64,000 nucleotides of DNA from an uncultured Sphingomonas sp. Its GTDB lineage: Bacteria; Pseudomonadota; Alphaproteobacteria; Sphingomonadales; Sphingomonadaceae. Location: positions 1 to 64,000 of the forward strand of contig NZ_CAKTFO010000004.1 in the NCBI RefSeq assembly GCF_934560975.1, written 5' to 3'. Positions 7,832 to 18,978 of this stretch are shown here, piece by piece (positions within the stretch are counted from its first letter, which is position 1; each line of letters starts with the position of its first letter). The notes under the pieces were generated by a model. It was not told where the DNA came from. It worked only from the letters and a program-made list of their open reading frames with translations, and did no database searches. The translations under genes and the position numbers were made by a program.

Positions 7832-9895
7832 ATGCGACCCGACATTCTCAATCCGCTGTTCGCCGAGGTTCAGGCGCTGAAAGGCGTCGGCCCGCAACTT
7901 GCCAAGCCGCTGGCCCGGCTGGGCCTGGACAAGGCGGTCGACCTGCTGTTCCATCTTCCCACCGGTTGGATCGACCGCAAGGCGGTGACCGCGCTGGACG
8001 AGGCCGACGTCGGCCGTGTCGTGACCGTGACGGTGACACCGACAGAATATCGCATGTCAGGTAGCGCACGGGCACCCGGGCGCGTCATCGCCCGCGATGC
8101 GGCCGGCAACATGGTGGCGTTGGTCTTCTTCGGCGGCAGTTCCGGTTGGGCGAAGAAGCAATTGCCGCTGAACGAGCCCAAGGCGGTGTCGGGCAAGCTC
8201 GACCGCTACGACCAGTGGCTCCAGATCGTGCATCCCGACGTGATGACTGCGGAGGAGGCGCAGGCACTGCCGCCGCGCGAGTCAGTCTACGCCTTGTCGG
8301 AAGGGCTGACCGGCAAGCGGCTCGGCGCGCTGGTGGCCCAGGCGCTGGAGCGCGCGCCCGCCTTGCCGGAATGGATCGAGCCGAGCCTGCTCGCCAAACG
8401 TCAATGGCCAAGCTGGCGCGAGGCGCTCGGGCGTGTCCACGCCGACCCGGCCGACGCCAAGGCGCGCGAGCGGCTGGCCTATGACGAATTGTTCGCCAAC
8501 CAGCTGGCGCTGATGCTGGTCCGCCAGTCGTCGCGCAGCCGGCGGGGCGTGCCGCTGCACGGCGACGGGCGGCTCCGCGCCGCGCTGAAATTGCCCTACA
8601 GCCCGACCGGCGCCCAATCGCGCGCCATCGCAGAGATCGAAGGCGACATGGCGCAGTCCGCCCCGATGCTGCGGCTGCTGCAGGGCGATGTCGGCGCGGG
8701 CAAGACCCTGGTGGCGCTGATGGCGCTGCTGGTCGCGGTGGAGGCGGGATCGCAGGGCGCGTTGCTGGCCCCAACCGAGATATTGGCCCGCCAGCATTTC
8801 GAGAACCTCTCACGACTGCTGGCGGGGGTGCCGATCAACCTCGCCATCCTCACCGGCCGCGACAAGGGAAGGGGGCGCGAGGCGACCCTGATGGGGTTGG
8901 CCGACGGATCGATCGACATCCTGATCGGCACGCATGCCATCTTTCAGGAGACGGTCGCCTATAAGCGGCTCGGATTGGCGGTGGTGGACGAGCAGCACCG
9001 CTTCGGCGTGGCGCAACGCATGCTGCTGACCCAGAAGGCCGAGCAGCCGCCGCATGTGCTGGCGATGACCGCCACGCCGATCCCGCGCACCCTGACGCTC
9101 AGCCATTATGGCGAGATGGATTCGTCGCGGCTGGACGAATTGCCGCCCGGCCGCCAGCCGATCGAGACGCGCGTCATCTCCGACGATCGCCTGGTGGAGG
9201 TGGTGGAGGGCGTGGCCCGCCACCTCGCCAGCGGCAACCAGGCCTATTGGGTCTGCCCCCTGGTCGAGGAAAGCGAGACCAGCGACCTTGCCGCCGCGGA
9301 GGAGCGGGCGGCGGCGCTGAAGGCGCGGCTGGGCGATGCGGTCGGGCTGGTTCATGGCCGGATGAAGGGGCCGGAGAAGGATGCGGTCATGGCCGCCTTC
9401 CAGCGCGGCGACCTGAAGCTGCTGGTCGCGACGACGGTGATCGAGGTCGGCGTCGATGTTCCAAACGCGACCCTGATGGTGATCGAACATGCCGATCGCT
9501 TCGGCCTGGCCCAGCTACACCAGTTGCGCGGCAGGGTCGGGCGGGGCGAGGGGCGATCGATCTGCCTGCTGCTGCGCACCGCCGGCCAGCTTGGCGAAAC
9601 CGCGCGCGCCCGCTTGGCACTCTTGCGCGACACCAATGACGGTTTCCGTATTGCGGAAGAGGATCTGCGGCTGCGCGGCGCCGGCGAGATATTGGGCACC
9701 CGCCAGTCGGGCGAGGCCGCGTTCAAGCTGGCCACGCCCGAGCATACCGGCGCGCTGATCGACACGGCGACGCAGGATGCCCGCTTGCTGGTGGACCGGG
9801 ACGGCGGTCTGTCCGGCCAACGCGGCGCGGCCGCCCGCACCGCCCTCTATCTGTTCCAACGCGACGCGGCGGTGTCTCTGATCCGATCTGGGTGA
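7832..9895 (+). CDS. recG: ATP-dependent DNA helicase RecG
   Basis: RecG reverses stalled replication forks and branch-migrates Holliday junctions. The 687-residue length is normal. An N-terminal wedge/OB-fold domain is followed by the SF2 motor: Walker A GDVGAGKT (near 286), DEQHRFG (near 386), TATPIPRTL, then VIEVGVDVPNATLMVIEHAD and RGRVGRGEG (near 567). Helicase motifs are intact. It is transcribed away from sdhE-mfd across a 76-bp divergent region and converges on the DUF885 gene. Confidence 0.97.
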   Translation: MRPDILNPLFAEVQALKGVGPQLAKPLARLGLDKAVDLLFHLPTGWIDRKAVTALDEADVGRVVTVTVTPTEYRMSGSARAPGRVIARDAAGNMVALVFFGGSSGWAKKQLPLNEPKAVSGKLDRYDQWLQIVHPDVMTAEEAQALPPRESVYALSEGLTGKRLGALVAQALERAPALPEWIEPSLLAKRQWPSWREALGRVHADPADAKARERLAYDELFANQLALMLVRQSSRSRRGVPLHGDGRLRAALKLPYSPTGAQSRAIAEIEGDMAQSAPMLRLLQGDVGAGKTLVALMALLVAVEAGSQGALLAPTEILARQHFENLSRLLAGVPINLAILTGRDKGRGREATLMGLADGSIDILIGTHAIFQETVAYKRLGLAVVDEQHRFGVAQRMLLTQKAEQPPHVLAMTATPIPRTLTLSHYGEMDSSRLDELPPGRQPIETRVISDDRLVEVVEGVARHLASGNQAYWVCPLVEESETSDLAAAEERAAALKARLGDAVGLVHGRMKGPEKDAVMAAFQRGDLKLLVATTVIEVGVDVPNATLMVIEHADRFGLAQLHQLRGRVGRGEGRSICLLLRTAGQLGETARARLALLRDTNDGFRIAEEDLRLRGAGEILGTRQSGEAAFKLATPEHTGALIDTATQDARLLVDRDGGLSGQRGAAARTALYLFQRDAAVSLIRSG

Positions 9896-9917
9896 GGCTG
9901 CGGTTCTACTGTTCGGA

Positions 9918-11195
9918 TCAGGGCAGCAGGTCGGCCGGCACGGTCGGTTCGGATATGACCCGCTCCATCGCTTTCCACCGCATCGCGGCAGTGGGGCCTG
10001 CACGTTCGACATGAGCCCGCACCATGTCCTGGCCCAAGCCATAGTTGATCACGTAGCTGCGATATTTCTCCGTGAAGCTGAGCGACTGCGCCGCCCGCTC
10101 CGGGCTGACCAACTGGTATCGCTGGAGCAACGCGAGTGCCTCGGTGCGGTCGATCCTGCCGTCGAGATAGTCGGCGGCGATCGTCATCCGCGCGCCGGCC
10201 AGTGCCTTCAGCGCGTCCAGCAAGCGGTCATAGCGGGCCGCCTCCGCCGGGTTCAGGGCGGCCAGCGGGTAGAGCGTCCTAGCCTCGAACCGCGCCTTTT
10301 CGGGCCCAGGAAAAGCCAGCTCGATCCCGTAATTGGCCGAACCTTCCGCGATCAGCGATTGCGGGCTGAACAGCGGGTAGACGGTGAACTCGATCCAGCC
10401 GCGCCCTTTCGCCAATTTCTGCTCCAGCAGCATGTTGAGCGCGTGGTGTCCGGGATAGCCTTCATGGCAGCCGAGATCGACCGCGCGGTCGATCCGCACC
10501 GGCAGGTCCGTGTTGACCTGGATCAGGCTGGTGGCATTGCCCTTGTACCAATTGTAGCCGCTCCACGGCTGCTTGGTCACGAATTGCAGTTCAAACCGCT
10601 CGTCTTTGGGCAGGGCGATGTGGGCCAAGGTGCGGGCGCGGCAGCCGGCGATCGCCGCGCGCATCACGGGGTCGAGCCTGTCGGCGGCGACGACGAAGCG
10701 GTTCTGATAGGCATCGACCCGCTGCCACAGCGGACCCGGTCCGGGCACCAGCGCCTCGGCCCGCGCCAGCACGGGATCATAGGCCGACAGCGGCTTCAAG
10801 GTCGGGCGCACGCTGAACAGGCCCTGCGCCTCGTCCGCGAACGGCAGGCGCGTGCCCGTCATCATCGTAAGGCGGGTGCGGGCTGCCGTGACCTGCCCGA
10901 TCAGAAAGGTCCGCCGCCGCCGTGAGTCCGCATCCAGGCTAGCGAGGTCGATCGCGGTCAGCGCGGCCGCAAGTGCCTCTGCCTCATGGCTGAGCGCCGC
11001 CACGTCGCGCGGGTGCGCCTTGGCCGCCTCCGCCAGTGCCGCCGGCCCGTAATAGGCATCCACATAGCCCGGCTCGCGCTCGCCCGCCTCCAGCGACAGC
11101 GTGACGTAGCGCAGCGCGAGATCGTCGAGCGGTGCCGCGACGGAAGGGCTGGCCGACGCGAAGGCAGCGGCAGTGAGCAGAAGGAAGCGGCGCAT
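9918..11195 (-). CDS. DUF885-family secreted protein, zinc-peptidase-like
   Basis: A 425-residue protein with an N-terminal signal peptide (MRRFLLLTAAAFASASPSVA), so probably periplasmic. The C-terminal half contains CHEGYPGHHALN and, downstream, EGSANYGIEL, the HExxxGH...E arrangement of the DUF885 family, widely regarded as zincin-like metallopeptidases. The substrate is unknown. I chose the ATG at 11195 because it starts a clean signal peptide; the frame stays open upstream to 11390 but those codons overlap the bestrophin gene. It follows the bestrophin-like gene by 28 bp and is the likely last gene of a tyrS-bestrophin-DUF885 unit. Confidence 0.85.
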   Translation of the reverse strand: MRRFLLLTAAAFASASPSVAAPLDDLALRYVTLSLEAGEREPGYVDAYYGPAALAEAAKAHPRDVAALSHEAEALAAALTAIDLASLDADSRRRRTFLIGQVTAARTRLTMMTGTRLPFADEAQGLFSVRPTLKPLSAYDPVLARAEALVPGPGPLWQRVDAYQNRFVVAADRLDPVMRAAIAGCRARTLAHIALPKDERFELQFVTKQPWSGYNWYKGNATSLIQVNTDLPVRIDRAVDLGCHEGYPGHHALNMLLEQKLAKGRGWIEFTVYPLFSPQSLIAEGSANYGIELAFPGPEKARFEARTLYPLAALNPAEAARYDRLLDALKALAGARMTIAADYLDGRIDRTEALALLQRYQLVSPERAAQSLSFTEKYRSYVINYGLGQDMVRAHVERAGPTAAMRWKAMERVISEPTVPADLLP

Positions 11196-11223
11196 GACCC
11201 CGTTTAGGCCCGGATCGCCGCGC

Positions 11224-12114
11224 CTACCAGAGGACGCCGCCCACCGGGGGCAGGGGGTCGGGTGACGGATCGCCGATATTCTCCAGGAGGTCGATCTCGA
11301 TCGTTCGGCACATTGCCGCCAGCGGCAGGTCGTGCACCGTGTTGGCGAACGGATCGACCAGATCGTCCCCGATGCGCAGCGCCGCCACAAACATGATGCC
11401 CGCCAGCGTGGACCCGACCGGCGTCGCCCAGCCGAGCGTTTCCACCAGGCCGATCGGCAGCAGAATGCAGAGCAGGCGCGTGAACAGCTCCGGAAGAAAA
11501 CGATACTGGTTCGGAAGCGGCGTGTTCTTCAGCCGCTCCATCCCGCCCTGCGCATCGGTGATGGCCGACAGGACGCGCTCGAACTCCGCCTGCTGGATGG
11601 TGTCTATCCAGCCCGCCTCCTGCGCATCCGCGATACGGCGCGCGCTGCCGTCCAGCAGCCCGTTGGGGCTGTTGGACCGCGACAGGCTAGGCGCCGCCTC
11701 GCCCGAGGAGAGGAAGCGGTGGACGTCATGGTCGGGCTTGTGCCCGCGCAGCCGGCAGCGAAGCGCATGGGCATAGGCGATCTGGCGCAGCACCAGCGTC
11801 CGGCGCAGGTCGCGCTTCTCCGCCTCGTCCCCGCGCAGCAATGCGGTGCACAGGCGGGCCAGGCTGCGCGAATTGTTGATCAGCGATCCCCACAGGATGC
11901 GGCCCTCCCACCATCTTTGGTATGCGGAATTGCTGCGAAACCCCAGGAAAAGCGCCAGGGCCGACCCGAACAGGGTCAGCGGCAGCCCCGGCGCGCGGAA
12001 CGGCAGGACGTACCAGATGATCGTGACGATCACATCCCACACGAACAGGATGCTCATCGGGCGCCAGATCTCCGTCGCGATCTGGCGGACATTGGGGACG
12101 ACGTGCAGGATCAT
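11224..12114 (-). CDS. Bestrophin-like chloride channel family protein
   Basis: A 296-residue membrane protein of the bacterial bestrophin/UPF0187 family, typical length about 300. The N-terminal part contains two hydrophobic helices and the signature FRSNSAYQRWWEGRILWG (near 60-77). A soluble helical middle region follows, then a C-terminal membrane pair (about 205-245) and DDLVDPFANTVHDLPLAAMC, matching the conserved tail. Bacterial homologues form pentameric anion or cation channels; selectivity cannot be told here. Its ATG overlaps the tyrS stop codon by 4 bp (ATGA), implying translational coupling. Confidence 0.88.
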   Translation of the reverse strand: MILHVVPNVRQIATEIWRPMSILFVWDVIVTIIWYVLPFRAPGLPLTLFGSALALFLGFRSNSAYQRWWEGRILWGSLINNSRSLARLCTALLRGDEAEKRDLRRTLVLRQIAYAHALRCRLRGHKPDHDVHRFLSSGEAAPSLSRSNSPNGLLDGSARRIADAQEAGWIDTIQQAEFERVLSAITDAQGGMERLKNTPLPNQYRFLPELFTRLLCILLPIGLVETLGWATPVGSTLAGIMFVAALRIGDDLVDPFANTVHDLPLAAMCRTIEIDLLENIGDPSPDPLPPVGGVLW

Positions 12115-13340
12115 CGGCTGAGCAGCCCGTGCTTCTTCTTGCCGAGGCTGATCTTCACCGGATCGTCCTGATCCAGCACGATCTCATAACTGGCGTCGCG
12201 GATCGGAAGGTCGTTCAACCGCACCGCCCCTTCGTCGATCTTGCGCTTGGCCTCGCCGTTGGAGCTGACGAAGCCGAGCACGGTCAGGGCCGTGACAAGG
12301 CCGATCGTACCCTCGCTCACCCGCACGCGCGGCAGGCCCTCGCCGGCGCCGCCCTGCGCGAACGTCTGTTCGGCGGTGGTCTGCGCGTCCAGGGCGGCCG
12401 GTGCGCCGCGACACATGCGCGTCGCTTCGGTCGCCAGCACGATCTTGGCCTGGTTGATCTCGGCCCCTTGCAGCGCCTCCAGCCGGCGGATCTCGTCCAG
12501 CGGCAGGTCGGTGAACAGGCGCAGGAAACGGCCCACGTCCTGATCGTGGGTGTTCCGCCAGAATTGCCAGTAATCGTAATGCGGCAACTGGTCCTCGTGC
12601 AGCCACACCGCGCCCGCCATCGTCTTGCCCATCTTGCCGCCATCGGCGGTGGTGATGAGCGGGGTGGTCACGCCATAGACCTCCGTCCCGTCCATCCGGC
12701 GGGCCAGTTCGATCCCGTTGACGATGTTGCCCCACTGGTCCGACCCACCCATTTGCAGCCGGCAGGCGGCCCGGCGCGACAGCTCCAGGAAGTCATAGGC
12801 CTGGAGGATCATGTAGTTGAATTCCAGGAAGCTCAGCGATTGCTCCCTATCCAGGCGCAGCTTCACGCTGTCGAAGCTCAGCATCCGGTTGACGGAGAAA
12901 TGCTGGCCCACGTCGCGCAGGAACGGGATATATTCCAGCTGATCGAGCCATTCGGCATTGTCGACCATGATCGCGTCGCTCAGCCCGTCGCCGAAAGTCA
13001 GGAAGCGTTCAAAGATGCGGCGGATCGCGGCAACGTTTGCTTTGATTCCATCCTCGCCCAAGAGCTTGCGCGCTTCGTCCTTGAAGCTGGGGTCGCCGAT
13101 CTTGCCGGTGCCGCCGCCCATAACGACGATCGGCTTGTGCCCGCTCTGTTGCAGGCGGCGGAGCAGCATGATCTGCACCAGCGACCCGACGTGGAGGGAC
13201 GGCGCGGTCGGATCGAAGCCGATATAGCCCGGCACCACCTGCTTCACCGCCAGCGCGTCCAGCGCGGGGGCGTCGGTTACCTGATGGATGTAGCCCCGCT
13301 CGTCGAGCAGGCGGAGGAGGTCGGACTGATAGCTGGCCAT
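12111..13340 (-). CDS. tyrS: Tyrosyl-tRNA synthetase
   Basis: TyrS charges tRNA-Tyr with tyrosine. The 409-residue class I enzyme has the HIGH-type motif HVGSL (near 46-50), the tyrosine-pocket region GGSDQWGNIVNG, and the KMSKS-type motif KMGKT (near 235). A C-terminal S4 RNA-binding domain is present (KRKIDEGAVRLNDLPIRD). The ATG at 13340 begins MASYQSDLLRLLDERGYIHQ, the usual start. Its stop overlaps the bestrophin start. It is divergent from the GH30 gene across 99 bp. Confidence 0.98.
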   Translation of the reverse strand: MASYQSDLLRLLDERGYIHQVTDAPALDALAVKQVVPGYIGFDPTAPSLHVGSLVQIMLLRRLQQSGHKPIVVMGGGTGKIGDPSFKDEARKLLGEDGIKANVAAIRRIFERFLTFGDGLSDAIMVDNAEWLDQLEYIPFLRDVGQHFSVNRMLSFDSVKLRLDREQSLSFLEFNYMILQAYDFLELSRRAACRLQMGGSDQWGNIVNGIELARRMDGTEVYGVTTPLITTADGGKMGKTMAGAVWLHEDQLPHYDYWQFWRNTHDQDVGRFLRLFTDLPLDEIRRLEALQGAEINQAKIVLATEATRMCRGAPAALDAQTTAEQTFAQGGAGEGLPRVRVSEGTIGLVTALTVLGFVSSNGEAKRKIDEGAVRLNDLPIRDASYEIVLDQDDPVKISLGKKKHGLLSR

Positions 13341-13439
13341 GTCGGCGGTGCGCCTAGCATGCGATCCGCCGCCCGTCATCCGCGACGCGCCCGCCCGGTC
13401 GGGCTTGTGACCCGACGGGTGGGGGCGCATAGCGGCGCC

Positions 13440-14906
13440 ATGTCGCTGGATCTTGATCGCCGGGCATTGCTGCATGCCATGATGCTCGCCGGCCTGTCCG
13501 CCGGCATTCCGGCGCTTGCCAGGGCGCAGGGCGGGGCGGGCGAGCCGACGCTGCGCTGGGTCGTGACGACGCGCGACCAGCCGTGGAAGGATGTGGAGGG
13601 CGCCATTCTGCGCCAGGCCCAGCCGGGCGAGACCGGCGACGTCACGCTGGACGCGGGAAAGCAGCACCAGATCATGGCCGGCTTCGGCGGCTGCTTCAAC
13701 GAAATGGGCTGGGATGCGCTGCTGCTGTTGTCGGATGACGGGCGCGAGGAGGTGATGGCCGAGCTGTTCGGTCCGGACGGGGCGCGCTTCACGCTCTGCC
13801 GGATGCCGATCGGCGCCAACGATTTCGCGCGCGGATGGTATTCGTATGACGAAACGCCCGACGATCTGGCGTTGCGCACCTTCTCGGTCGCGCGGGACGA
13901 TACCGGGCTGGTTCCCTTCATCCGCGCCGCGCGCAAGCACCAGCCGGACCTGAAACTCTGGGCCTCGCCGTGGAGCCCGCCCAGTTGGATGAAGCGCAAC
14001 GGCCATTATGCGATGGCGCACAGCCAGCCCGGCATGCCCGACAACGGCCTGCCGCAGGGCGCGGAGGGCCGGGAAGGGGCGGACTGGTTCATCCAGGAGC
14101 CCGAATATCTTGACGCTTATGCCCGCTATTTCGGCAAGTTCGTGGACGCCTACAAGGCGCGTGGCATTCCCATTGGGATGGTCATGCCGCAGAACGAGTT
14201 CAACTCGGCCCAGCCTTTCCCCTCCTGCTGCTGGACACCGCGGGGTCTCGCCCGCTTCCTGCCCTATCTCGGCAAGGAGATGGCGGCGCGCGATGTAGAC
14301 ATATTCTTCGGCACGCTGGAGCGGCCCGACCCGCGCCTGCTTGAGGAGGTGCTGGCCGACCCGCAGGCCGGGCCCGCCATCAATGGGGTGGGCGTGCAAT
14401 GGGCGGGCAAGGGGGCGGTGGACGCGATCCATCGGGCCCATCCCACGCTGCCTATCTACCAGAGCGAGCAGGAGTGCGGCGACGGCCGCAACGACTGGCG
14501 CTATGCCCGCTACAGCTGGTCGCTGATGAAGCAGTATCTCCGCAACGGCACGACCGGTTACCAATATTGGAACCTGGCGCTGGAAACGGGAGGAGCGAGC
14601 CATTGGGGCTGGCGGCAGAACTCACTGCTGACGGTGGATGCCGCCACCCACAGCGCCACCTGGAACCCGGATTATTGGGTAATGAAACATCTCAGCCACT
14701 TCGTCAGTCCCGGCATGGCGCGTATCGAGGCGACCAGCATCACCGGATATGACGACGTGCTGGCCTTTGCGGGTGACGGGCGGGCGGTGGCGATCGCCAA
14801 CAATCCCCTGGCCGAACCCATGCCGCTGAAGCTGATGCTGGGGCGCCAGATGGTGGAGCTGACCTTGCCGCCGGACTCGTTCAACTCGGTGGAGGTGGCG
14901 GCCTGA
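13440..14906 (+). CDS. GH30-family glucosylceramidase-like glycoside hydrolase, exported
   Basis: A 488-residue glycoside hydrolase. The N-terminus has a twin arginine (DRRALLHAMMLAGL) before a hydrophobic stretch and an AxA-type cleavage region, which suggests Tat export. FGGCFNEMGWDALLLL is typical of the GH30 N-terminal strand. The predicted acid/base is E253 in MPQNEF and the nucleophile E343 in QSEQECGD; SWSPPSWMK precedes them as in glucosylceramidases. A C-terminal beta domain follows. Family members cleave glucosylceramide or beta-1,6-glucans; the substrate here is not determined. The stop overlaps the anmK start by one base, so the two are probably co-translated. Confidence 0.88.
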   Translation: MSLDLDRRALLHAMMLAGLSAGIPALARAQGGAGEPTLRWVVTTRDQPWKDVEGAILRQAQPGETGDVTLDAGKQHQIMAGFGGCFNEMGWDALLLLSDDGREEVMAELFGPDGARFTLCRMPIGANDFARGWYSYDETPDDLALRTFSVARDDTGLVPFIRAARKHQPDLKLWASPWSPPSWMKRNGHYAMAHSQPGMPDNGLPQGAEGREGADWFIQEPEYLDAYARYFGKFVDAYKARGIPIGMVMPQNEFNSAQPFPSCCWTPRGLARFLPYLGKEMAARDVDIFFGTLERPDPRLLEEVLADPQAGPAINGVGVQWAGKGAVDAIHRAHPTLPIYQSEQECGDGRNDWRYARYSWSLMKQYLRNGTTGYQYWNLALETGGASHWGWRQNSLLTVDAATHSATWNPDYWVMKHLSHFVSPGMARIEATSITGYDDVLAFAGDGRAVAIANNPLAEPMPLKLMLGRQMVELTLPPDSFNSVEVAA

Positions 14907-16009
14907 TGCTGGCGGTGGGGTTGATGTCGGGCACGTCGCTCGACGGGATCGATGCGGCTCTGATCGACAGCGATGGCGCGGATCGGGTCCGGGCGGTGGC
15001 CTTCCATGGCCTGGACTATGACGACAGGACGCGATCGCGCCTGGCCGAGGCTGCACGCGTGGCGCTCGGCATGGAGCGACCGGGACCGGCGCCCGCGATC
15101 GACGACGCCGCACGATTGCTGACCGACCTTCATGCAGACGTGGTCCATGCCCTGCTGGCCAAGGCCGGGGTGGCGGCGGGCGACGTGGCGGTATGCGGGT
15201 TCCACGGACAGACCGTGGCGCACCGGCCCGATCGGGGATGGACATGGCAGATCGGCGACGGCCAGCGGCTGGCCGACGCCATCGGGATCGACGTGGTGGC
15301 GGACTTCCGCAGTGCCGACGTGGCGGCCGGCGGGCAGGGCGCGCCCCTGCTTCCCGTCTACCACCAGGCGCTGACCGCCGCCCTCCCCAAGCCGGCGGCG
15401 GTGCTGAACCTGGGCGGGGTCGGCAATCTCACCTGGATCGGCGCGGATGGCGCCCTGATCGCATTCGACACCGGACCGGCCAACGGCCTGATCGACGACT
15501 GGATGGGATTGGTCAGCGGCGCGCGCTTCGATGCGGGCGGCACGCTCGCGGGGCAAGGGCAGGTGGCGCTGGACGTGCTCGACACCATGCTCGACAATCC
15601 CTGGTTCGATGCGCCTCCGCCCAAGTCGCTCGACCGGGCGGACTTCACAATCGCGCCTGCCCGTGGCCTGTCGCCGGCGGACGGCGCGGCGACGCTCACC
15701 CGCTTCACGGCTGATACGGTGGCGCTGGCGCTCGGCCTGGTGGGGCGACCGCAACGGCTGATCGTCGCCGGCGGCGGGCGGCATAATCCGACGCTGATGC
15801 GGATGATCGGGGATACCTGCGGTCTGACGCCGGAGCCGATCGAGACATTGGGCTGGAACGGCGACGCCACGGAGGCGGAGGGCTTCGCCTACATGGCGCT
15901 GCGGACGCTGGACGGCCGGGCGATCAGCTTCCCCGGCACCACCGGCGTGGCGGAAGCGATGACCGGCGGCACCCTTTACCGCGCCGCCAAGGACACTGCT
16001 CGCCGTTAG
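14906..16009 (+). CDS. anmK: Anhydro-N-acetylmuramic acid kinase
   Basis: AnmK opens and phosphorylates 1,6-anhydro-MurNAc to MurNAc-6-P in peptidoglycan recycling. The 367-residue length fits. The N-terminal phosphate loop GLMSGTSLDGIDAALID, the sugar-site NLGGVGNLTW, FDTGPANGLIDDW and the C-terminal GGGRHNPTLM are all recognisable from the family. The ATG shares a base with the preceding TGA, coupling it to the GH30 gene. It converges on the unknown 222-residue gene across a 113-bp gap rich in inverted repeats. Confidence 0.96.
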   Translation: MLAVGLMSGTSLDGIDAALIDSDGADRVRAVAFHGLDYDDRTRSRLAEAARVALGMERPGPAPAIDDAARLLTDLHADVVHALLAKAGVAAGDVAVCGFHGQTVAHRPDRGWTWQIGDGQRLADAIGIDVVADFRSADVAAGGQGAPLLPVYHQALTAALPKPAAVLNLGGVGNLTWIGADGALIAFDTGPANGLIDDWMGLVSGARFDAGGTLAGQGQVALDVLDTMLDNPWFDAPPPKSLDRADFTIAPARGLSPADGAATLTRFTADTVALALGLVGRPQRLIVAGGGRHNPTLMRMIGDTCGLTPEPIETLGWNGDATEAEGFAYMALRTLDGRAISFPGTTGVAEAMTGGTLYRAAKDTARR

Positions 16010-16053
16010 GATCCGTTCGGATCAGGCTGCGGCAACGCCCTTGCCGCCGCAGC
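16010..16053. terminator. Inverted repeats between convergent anmK and unknown gene
   Basis: GATCCG-TT-CGGATC (16010-16023) directly follows the anmK stop. Next is GCTGCGGCAA (16026-16035), pairing imperfectly with TTGCCGCCGCAGC (16041-16053). Such stacked hairpins between convergent genes may terminate both transcripts. No long T-tract is present. Confidence 0.35.
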
Positions 16054-16122
16054 AGCATAAGCGAGGTTCGACGTCGACCGGATTGGCTTGCATCCGTCGA
16101 CTCCGGTCGCTGTCGTGCGCGA

Positions 16123-16791
16123 TCAGCCCTGACCGCGCGCGGCGGCCCGCGCCTCCAGCACGTCCCACAGGCCGCGATGCTGCACGAGCAGCTGGCGCGC
16201 GCCGAAGCTCAGGGTGCGATCCAGCCGGGGTTGCGGCGTCAGGCTCGCCAGAATCTCGATCGTCTCGCTTTCGTCGGGGAACAGCATGTCGGGCGCCTCG
16301 ATCCCGATCCGTGCCGCCGCCGTATCCAGCACCGCGCGAATGGCCTCCCAGTCGAACATCAGGGCCACGGTGGCGCCCAGCGCGCAGCCGAACCGATCGG
16401 AGGAGGCGATCACCTCCATCGCATGGCGCTGATCCATAATCGCGGCGGCGGTTTCCGCCTCGCCCGGCGTGCTGGGCGCCGGGCCCGCGGAGACGATCAG
16501 TTGCGCCAGGAATTGCCGCTCGGCGGCAAAGGCGATGGCGGTCTGCTTGAACCAACGCTCCGCCTCCGGCAGCACGTTGCGCTCGGCGGCGGTCTCGATC
16601 AGGCCGGGCTGGGGTCCGTGCAGCATCGCCAGCAGGTGGAGCACGTCGGCCAGGTTGCGGTTGGCCAGCGGATCGGCATTCAGTTCGTAGCTGTGCGTAT
16701 AGGGGTGGCTTGCGCTACCCTCGGCGGCGGCCAGTGCAACCAGCAACTCCCCGAACTCGATGGGGGCTGTTTGCAATATGGCGACGGACAT
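16123..16791 (-). CDS. Conserved-looking protein of unknown function (222 aa)
   Basis: I do not recognise the function. The 222-residue protein has no signal peptide or membrane segment, looks largely helical, and is rich in Ala, Leu and Glu. Features include HSYELNADPLANRNLADVLH near 33-52 and a C-terminal SFGARQLLVQHRGLWDVLEA. Coding is supported by codon pattern, length and a position separate from neighbouring frames. It lies 134 bp downstream of rpoD on the same strand, beyond a hairpin, so it probably has its own promoter. Proteins of this type may be restricted to sphingomonads, but I could not verify that. Confidence 0.72.
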   Translation of the reverse strand: MSVAILQTAPIEFGELLVALAAAEGSASHPYTHSYELNADPLANRNLADVLHLLAMLHGPQPGLIETAAERNVLPEAERWFKQTAIAFAAERQFLAQLIVSAGPAPSTPGEAETAAAIMDQRHAMEVIASSDRFGCALGATVALMFDWEAIRAVLDTAAARIGIEAPDMLFPDESETIEILASLTPQPRLDRTLSFGARQLLVQHRGLWDVLEARAAARGQG

Positions 16792-16890
16792 CTACGCTGC
16801 TCCCGAAAATGCCGTGGCGACACAGCTTTCTACTGAGCCAAAGGGCATATCGGGAACGCGTAAAGATCCGGTTACTTTTACGGTTACGCT

Positions 16891-16918
16891 AGCCCGGCCG
16901 CGATGAACCAGCCGGGCT
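16891..16918 (-). terminator. Hairpin downstream of rpoD
   Basis: A perfect 8-bp inverted repeat, AGCCCGGC (16891-16898) and GCCGGGCT (16911-16918), lies just beyond the rpoD stop in the direction of transcription. No T-run follows on the minus strand, so the assignment as a terminator is tentative. Confidence 0.45.
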
Positions 16919-16925
16919 GGATGCC

Positions 16926-18962
<2,037 letters not shown>

Positions 18963-18978
18963 GCTACCTCTTATACCC

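Noticed and set aside
12129..13439. Plus-strand extension of the GH30 frame across tyrS
   Set aside because: The frame stays open by chance through the antisense of tyrS; the GH30 signal peptide begins at the ATG at 13440.
13341..14603. Minus-strand extension of the tyrS frame across the GH30 gene
   Set aside because: Same effect on the other strand; TyrS homology begins at 13340.
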